From Arenicola marina (Eukaryota; Annelida; Polychaeta; Arenicolidae): 64,000 nucleotides of DNA. A program made the translations under genes and the position numbers. The stretch is from contig OZ025253.1 in the NCBI GenBank assembly GCA_964019135.1, positions 32,662,548 to 32,726,547 of the forward strand. Direction: 5' to 3'. Shown here in pieces: positions 57,531 through 64,000 of the stretch (within the stretch, counting starts at the first letter, position 1; each line of letters opens with the position of its first letter). The notes under the pieces were generated by a model, which worked only from the letters and a program-made list of their open reading frames with translations, was not told the DNA's origin and searched no databases.

Positions 57531-58167
57531 CGCAACCCCCACTCACCGAGGAGAGTCTGTCACTGCCCAATTTGTGCCTTATTCACGGAATCGCCACATT
57601 GACACCAACAGGAGGCTATGCCTGCAAACACAAACTCCGTGACTCTTTCAACGCGTGAAATCTAATGGGAGACATTGCTGCAGGTTCGCTGCGAAATAGC
57701 TCACCTGTGTTTTCAGTAATAATACGACCGATTTCATTCAGAAGAAAAGGCTGTGTGTGTTCTGGAGCAAGTACATGTGAAAAAGAGGGTCTTTTAGAGC
57801 GAGTATATTTCGAAAAGGGGGGTATTTCCCGTGGAATGCAACAAGGGTCAATTTACATGGAACTCCCCATCCCCCCCCCCACTTTATTGTGTAACTAGCT
57901 TTCCACGTTAGCTAGAGGATTTTTGTGCTGTAACATGTCGATCAGTCTATAGGCATACTCTTGTTTGTTTTTTTATGATGAGTATTTTTATTATGAGTAT
58001 TTTTATTGAGTATTATGAAACTTATAACCCGGACATTCTTTGCCATTCGCCCTACCACCCATATGATGGACAGTTCTACGTGAAAACTTGTACAAACCAG
58101 CATTGTTGAATCTCGTGTTAACATATTTTGCCCGGTATTGTAAGATCGGAGCATGGGGAGGTACTAT
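57531..58167. other. Intergenic, no gene seen
   Basis: No feature beyond a short C-tract (57869-57880) and a TATGAGTATTTTTAT tandem (about 57977-58012). Confidence 0.45.
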
Positions 58168-58666
58168 CCCAGCAAACATACAACCTTCGCACAACGTTAG
58201 TTTTTGGATGTAATCACGTCATCTTAAAGTTAACATTTGGACAACGTTGTTACAACATTTGTCGCAAACATTTAACTAATATTTTATAACCTAATTTCCA
58301 TACAAATCAAACCTTTTCCATTTGCAGTGACTAATAAAAATTGGCTGCCTGTAGCAGGTGTTCTAAATATAAAATGGTGAGAAGTCGGGAGTGGACGTTT
58401 TCACAACTTTGGGACAACGTTGCCTGAAAAATCCGACATCATGAAAATGTCATCGATTATCTTTGACAGCAATGCTGCTAATTAATTTACTAATTAATCA
58501 TCTACGCAATTATTGCTAGTAGAAGGCACATTTTTAGTACTGAACTGATTGTTTGACAACGTTATCTGAAAATGTTCGGGCAACGTAAAGAAACATACAT
58601 TTTGATGTCGTTACCAAAAATAACGTTGTGTCCACGTTGTCACGATGTTGTTTGCTGTTTGCTGGG
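58168..58666. mobile_element. CCCAGCAAAC-ended MITE (~499 bp)
   Basis: It begins CCCAGCAAACATACAACC and ends GTTTGCTGTTTGCTGGG, so the terminal ~10 bp are inverted repeats. The interior has several GGACAACGTTG/CAACGTTGT motifs. It has the structure of a non-autonomous DNA transposon; no open frame of note. Confidence 0.78.
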
Positions 58667-58789
58667 ATGCTGGGTATATGGAAGTATGCTGAAATATTGT
58701 ATTGCATGAAGGGATCAATGTGACAATAATTTTACTTCCAATACCCCCTTAGCTATGCCCGTACTGATTTACACACTAACACACACACT

Positions 58790-58965
58790 AAATGGCGACA
58801 CGCAACACAGGCATATTTCAAAGATCGACTTTCGGCATTGACCCCCAAATTCCGACACTTCTGAAAAAAAGCGACACTGAACTCAGCCACAACGCGACAT
58901 GTCGTGAAAAATCGACATTGGACACCGAGAATTTTGGAAAATCCACACTGGATACTGGCTCTCCC
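58790..58965. repeat. CGACA-rich dispersed repeat, copy 3
   Basis: AAATGGCGACACGCAACACAGG, GCATATTTCAAAGATCGACT, TTGACCCCCAAATTCCGACA and AAAAATCGACATTGGACACC match copies 1 and 2 in the same order. A middle part of ~25 bp is deleted. Confidence 0.88.
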
Positions 58966-61900
58966 TCCCCCTTCAAACCCCTCTAGAGGCACAAGACTAA
59001 TCTTAAAACTGTTATGCCGGTTTCAATGCGTCTGCTTGTAACTCAAGCAACCATTATCTGCCAAATTTCTAATAAAAACACCATTAACGTTTGATCAACT
59101 TGTCGTTAACTTGTCAATGTACAAATCAACATATGGACGTATGGATAAGCTCTGTTGAACTGATAGCGCCCCACTACTGGTCGGGGATATCCCCCTAGCT
59201 GGAGGTGGTCACCCAGGCCGTCGCATAGACTTGCTATGGAGGAATCGCCTTCGACTATTGTCTATTGTGCTCAAAATAGATTCAAATTGTCAGAAACAGT
59301 TATTTTGTGTTAACTAGTTACGACAAAGATGACCTGACAGACTAAATAGTGACAATTGACGGCAGAACAGAAAGACTCTTGTGCCACACACTAGGGCCAC
59401 ACACCATATGTTTTTGCTGTTCGCGCGCAAAACTTGCAGGTATAGCCTCGTTTTTGCATGGGAATTCCCAACATGTGCATCCGCGCATTCTCATTGGTTG
59501 AGCTATATTGACCGGGAAGCGCTTTCGAAAGTGTCGTGCAGACGAAAAGAAAACTCTGACGCTGGTGAACAAATAAAAGGACTTCTTTGAAATTATTCTA
59601 ACTTTCATCCAACTGATCGAAATATTTACAAAGAGAAATAAATACTTGTGTGGCGTATGATCTTCCCCAAACTGGCCAAGCGACAATGGAACCGCACGAC
59701 CCACGACTTTCTCGTATTGATAAGGCATATGAGGGGCTGGGGGCCTGGGGTTGAAATGCTGTCACAGAGAAAGGCAATATCCACCTACAGCACCGTCGGA
59801 AGCAAAATGCTGTCGGAGGGGGGGGGGTGCGAGGCAGACACAGCTCGCAATTGCGGCCTGGACGGGGGTGGGTGGGGGGCATGGGGTGGCATTCATTATT
59901 TGCAGCCGTTCTTTTTTTCTCGGACAGCCCAAATGTTGGCCCAGATGTAACAAGTGAGACGGTGGGGACACTTAACCGGTGACTGACCCCTGCGTGCTTA
60001 CCCCACTCCCCCCGTTCCTGCATAAATCGTGCCATCCTCCACCCACCTAGAATGCGGGCGGAATGACCGTTTAAGGAGTAAAATTATGAGACCTTAATCG
60101 GTGTCGCCTTCTGATGAACTATATATATATATCATTCCTGGTATTTTGGCAGGTGCCAGTAATAGCGTGATAACAAAGAAATTGTAACGATATGCAGATC
60201 GAATCGAATCGTGCACAGTAAGTCAGCATAACTGGCATACACCCTTTGACATGTTTGAAATCTCTAAAATTCATAAGAAGAAATAAACTAATCCGCATTT
60301 AATACAATGCGCAATTACTGTACCTGAGCAATTACTGGTTCCATTTGTATATTAAACACTAAAATTAGCTCACCGTTTGTCGCAAACCGCAGGAAGATGT
60401 CGAATTTGTCCCCGTGGGTCGGATCAATTCAGGTTTCAGACTCACTGATAAAGAAGTCTGTATTAACAGGATCAGTAAGCACGGTTGCCTGTATGTCGCT
60501 CAATGATGATCCCTAAAGGGCGGACAGCACTATATATAGATACACTCATGTCATATTCTGAGAATCACTCGGCTGGGCACCGGGTAGCTTTTTCCAAAAA
60601 GTTGCTGTCAGACAGCTGTTGAAGAGGGAAAAAAGACTGATAGTCGATACAGGTGAGACATTTTGCGCTGATCTCTGGGCGTATTTGTGTCCCTGTGCCA
60701 TGGCTACAGCCACTTAGCCAAAGTAAATAAATAAAGTCCTCGAGCACCGCCATTGGAACACACATGTACCACTCTTGTCGACAGTGCCAAGATCCATACA
60801 GGTTGTTTCTATGAAGACTTAAACATGCTGCAGAAAACTCGATTTTGGCTGTGATGTGGCAAACGTTTCTATCCCGGGACACCACAGAACTCTGACTCGG
60901 CACTGCTACTTATAAAAAAGCATCGCGAAGCACACAAACTGATGACGTTTACCACTAAAATGAAAACTTGTGATAAATTGATATCACGGTCAAGGTGAAG
61001 GGAGTCAGGGGTGCATCGTCATCGTTGGTGCTCAATTTTGCGTTGACTTATAGAGTGGCGGACCCTGGTTCGCGAAGCGGTGTAACTTGTCGATGGTGTA
61101 ACTTGATGCAGTCTTAGAAACTCATGGAAGGGTGTATGGACAGAAGGGTTAGGTTGGGTGGGGTGGCAATCTAGAGGGGTGGTGGGAGGAGAGGTGCGTG
61201 AAGCTAGCAGCCGAGTCGATTGGCTGGCCATGTGCATACTGTGCAGCATGGGGTGGAAGCAGGGGTTGGCGATGGGAAAATATGGTTGGAATAACTTCAG
61301 GCCGGGGTAGCTGCTGACAACAGGCTGGAATCAGGCTGGAATACCACAGTCGCGGCACCACCGTACACATTTTCCGATGTTCGGCGTGCGAGTGTGCGGT
61401 GGTGGAGCGGGGACCGTGCAGGTTCGCGACCTGGGGGGCCAACCGGTCGAGTGGCAATATATCAATGACTGGATGGCTGCCTGGCGGGGAGGCCCACTTC
61501 ATAAGGCGGGTAATCCGAGTTTCGACTAAGGCGGGAGGACGGGCAAACGTCAGACAGGGCACGTCTGCAGTACACGACCCTGTCCGATTTTACCTGTCTT
61601 ACCTATAGCTACACACAAACTGAGGCTGGGGGTGTTGGGGTGGGTTGGAGGGGGGGGGGGGCGTCTGCAAGACCGATCTAGTCCTGCTGCTGATTTTCTT
61701 TGCCTGGAGCCTGTCCCGGCTCCATAAAACTGAATAAGACGCTAGTAAACTACAAACAAGTTGGGGCGGTTATTTACACATAAATTAATTATTGTTAACC
61801 TTAAAACCTTAGCTTAACATAATAAATGTCTGAAAATAATACACCAGTCTGTGAGGTAGTACAGGTAGCTTACGATCTGTTATCAAGCTAAACATATTGC

Positions 61901-63065
61901 TTCTGGCATATTTATAGCAACACATTTGCAGCACATGTTGCAGTCCTGTTAAATGTGAATGTTAATATTTCATATATTATCATATAATATGAAGTGCTTT
62001 TAATTGGTGACTAGTATCTGTATAATTAACCGTAATTAACAGAGAAAGGAGGCATGAGCCACCTATAACAGTGGCCACATTTGCATCCTGGCGTCAAATC
62101 ATAAATACGACGAACTCAAGCCTTTGGAGATGGGTTTAGGCATTTCCTGTCAGAAAGCAGCAGGTATATTTTCAAGGTGATCACACCGTGGTAATTGTTG
62201 AAGTCTGCGAATGTATGAGGGGATTCTGTATAGAAGGAAAAAAACAATGCGTCGTGGTCTACGATTTCTACAAACGAGCCTGAAATGCACCATTCCCAAA
62301 CCGACTTTTGTTGACTGAGTAGTTAATCCAATCATGACGCAAATAGCTTGTCATTCAACTACTTCAAAACTTTGGTCTCCTTTTTTTTTGGCTCTTTCGT
62401 CAGGCGTTCGCTCGCGGAAAAAACGCTGATTATGACCCACTTTCCGAAATAGCGACCTGGCGGCGAATGGTTTCCAGAACAAAGAGCTTTCTAGGATATG
62501 GCCCTGGAAGCACAGGTGTCTGAAATTGAGGCCCGCCGAGGGGGATAGTCTTTAAGCAGCGAGCACACGATCCGATTTTTTGCATCCGTCGCCGCGTCCG
62601 CGTGCGTCGTGCGTCGTCCATCTTAAAGGGATCCATTATACTTCAATGTCCGCGTTCGGGTCCGAGTCCTTCTCGGGCTGCGTCGACTTCGGTCTAGGAC
62701 TGAACTTGACGCAGGCGGAGAAAGAGGCGGACGATCAATTACGCAGGAATGAGGTTATCATGATGGCTTTGTTGGCTTTGTTGGACTTTGCAACCCAAAT
62801 TTTGAATTAACCCAGCGTAGAACATGGAAACGGGGTATGGGGAGGCTTTTAGAGCTTCGAGCAAATCATACGATTTCAGAAATAATAAAATTAATTAATT
62901 AGGTAATAATTAGCAGAATTTCCTCCAAGTCGTTTTTGCTGTCATAATTAGGTTGCCAAATGGAGTCAGTGTCAGTATATTCCGTGGTGATATATATTAT
63001 GACATGACACTCTGTAGTTTGATTCGGCCAGAATCCATGGGCTGGACTGACAGAGTATTCCGGTA
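58966..63065. other. Intergenic, no gene seen
   Basis: This is mostly unique-looking sequence with G/C-tracts at 59817-59827 and 61650-61662. Open frames of 60-145 codons (for example 59342-59728, 59598-60035 and 61149-61562 on the minus strand) have no recognisable domain, splice context or homologous copy. I cannot support any as a gene. Confidence 0.4.
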
Positions 63066-63213
63066 GAAGATACCGTCTGGAGCAGACGGGGTATCCCCTG
63101 ATACTTGTAGATCTAGTTATGTAACTGTGTTGCGCGAGCTTCTCGCGCAACACAATTACATATGTAGATCTAAAGCACAGGGCGCTACCCTGTCTGCACC
63201 AGACGGTATCTGC
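63066..63213. repeat. 148-bp near-perfect hairpin (palindrome)
   Basis: The left half (63066-63139) and right half (63140-63213) are reverse complements over ~74 bp with few mismatches and essentially no loop. Outer GATACCGTCTGG / CCAGACGGTATC, middle TAGATCTA... / ...GTAGATCTA, and a perfect centre GTGTTGCGCGAGCTTCTCGC then GCAACAC. It is a foldback element or cruciform-forming palindrome. Confidence 0.92.
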
Positions 63214-63239
63214 TCGTGCAATAGATCTAGTCATGTAAC

Positions 63240-63478
63240 TACTGCGCGAGCAAATACCATCAATAATCGAGCAACCACTGTAATCATCAATAATGGTAAC
63301 GGCGACGCTTAATCGAGCAGTTACGGTAATTATTTATAATGGTAGCTGCGGCGCTCTCTCGAGGAACTACGGTACCCATTGCTAATGGTAACTGCGGCAC
63401 ATAATCTAGCAACTAGGGTAACCATTGATAATGGCAACTGCGGCGCTTGATCGAGCAAATACCGTAACCATGATCACG
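63240..63478. repeat. ~62-bp tandem repeat (ATAATGGTAACTGCGGCGCT)
   Basis: Four diverged copies of CGAGCAACTACGGTAACCAT plus TGATAATGGTAACTGCGGCG lie in tandem, directly after the 148-bp hairpin. CTGCGCGAGC at the boundary resembles the hairpin centre. Confidence 0.85.
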
Positions 63479-63854
63479 CAACTAATGTGCATTTCACTGT
63501 GAAGCGAGTCCACTTTGTACACAACCAATAAGTAATATTAATATTAATAATAAAAAATACCTCTGCTGCTCCTGTGTGATTTTGCTAGATAGATATGTAT
63601 ATATACACCTACACGCATGCCAGGCATTTCCTGGTTCACATTGGTGTCGACACTACCAGTCTTATTTACATATGTACACGTTGCCATGACAACGAAGGGA
63701 GGCTTAAGACTTGTTTTGCCCGACGAAAAGGTGACCGCACGACAAAAAACGATTCAGAAAACGAACCCCTATATATATATATATTGATTGATGTGATGTG
63801 ATGAGAAAATAAACAGTTTCCCGCAGTAATTTAGATTTAGTCTCATCATTCACA
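63479..63854. other. Intergenic with AT microsatellite
   Basis: A TATATATATATAT run lies at about 63770-63784. No gene is seen. Confidence 0.5.
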
Positions 63855-64000
63855 CCCACGAGACACCATCGGGACACCCTGGATACACTCACACCTTCGA
63901 GACGCTCTGGATACAATCACACCCTCGAGACGCCCTGGATACACTCACACCCTCGATACACCATCAAGACACCCTGGCCACACTCACACCCTCGAGACGC
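63855..64000. repeat. ~27-bp tandem repeat running off the window end
   Basis: Units like CCTGGATACACTCACACCCT plus CGAGACG repeat from about 63855 to the last base. The full length of the array is not visible. Confidence 0.9.

Noticed and set aside
62430..62810. Opposing short frames around ATGGACGACGCACGACGCAC
   Set aside because: Looks superficially like a basic DNA-binding start of a transposase, but too short and without any further domain.

Overview
The window is animal nuclear DNA, most likely from a marine invertebrate. The evidence is a 21-exon gene with canonical GT-AG introns, abundant MITE-like and foldback repeats, a 5'-truncated LINE, many minisatellites and long G/C homopolymer runs. 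The phylum cannot be fixed from the sequence. Gene density is low: one well-supported spliced gene (+ strand), one long coding exon (- strand), and otherwise repeat-rich intergenic DNA.

Layout. 1-19.4 kb holds no convincing gene. It is G/C-tract-rich, with a 40-bp minisatellite that has a 462-bp higher-order period (about 0.86-2.69 kb), a 200-bp assembly gap inside another minisatellite (3552-3751), two 17-bp minisatellites, several inverted-repeat elements and one of three copies of a CGACA-rich dispersed repeat. 19.42-42.27 kb holds a type II membrane zinc endopeptidase of family M13 (neprilysin/endothelin-converting-enzyme type). I could follow every exon from the transmembrane segment to the C-terminal CQVW-stop; the joined frame stays open for 738 codons. 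Only the short cytoplasmic N-terminus (upstream exon or exons) is not located. 42.3-53 kb is mostly repeats, a LINE 3' end, one unknown ORF and segmental duplications. 52.9-56.2 kb, minus strand, carries a 987-codon exon for a glycine-zipper, repeat-rich protein of unknown function, with a decayed duplicate of its C-terminus just downstream. 56.2-64 kb is repeats and non-coding DNA, including a nearly perfect 148-bp hairpin.

Most interesting: inside the M13 gene the exon encoding the zinc-binding helix (HExxH) exists in three tandem versions (34385-34452, 35220-35287, 36621-36688). All three are exactly 68 nt, all have the same 2-to-1 splice phases, and all keep HExxH and FDD. Because 68 is not a multiple of 3 and the entry and exit phases differ, a readable mRNA requires exactly one of the three. 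This is the architecture of a mutually exclusive exon cluster. Exon A reads [11 protein letters not shown], an ECE-type signature; B and C read HEITHGFDD(E/K)G, a neprilysin-type signature. One gene could therefore build peptidases with alternative active-site helices. Splicing itself cannot be seen in DNA; the exon structure and the frame logic can.
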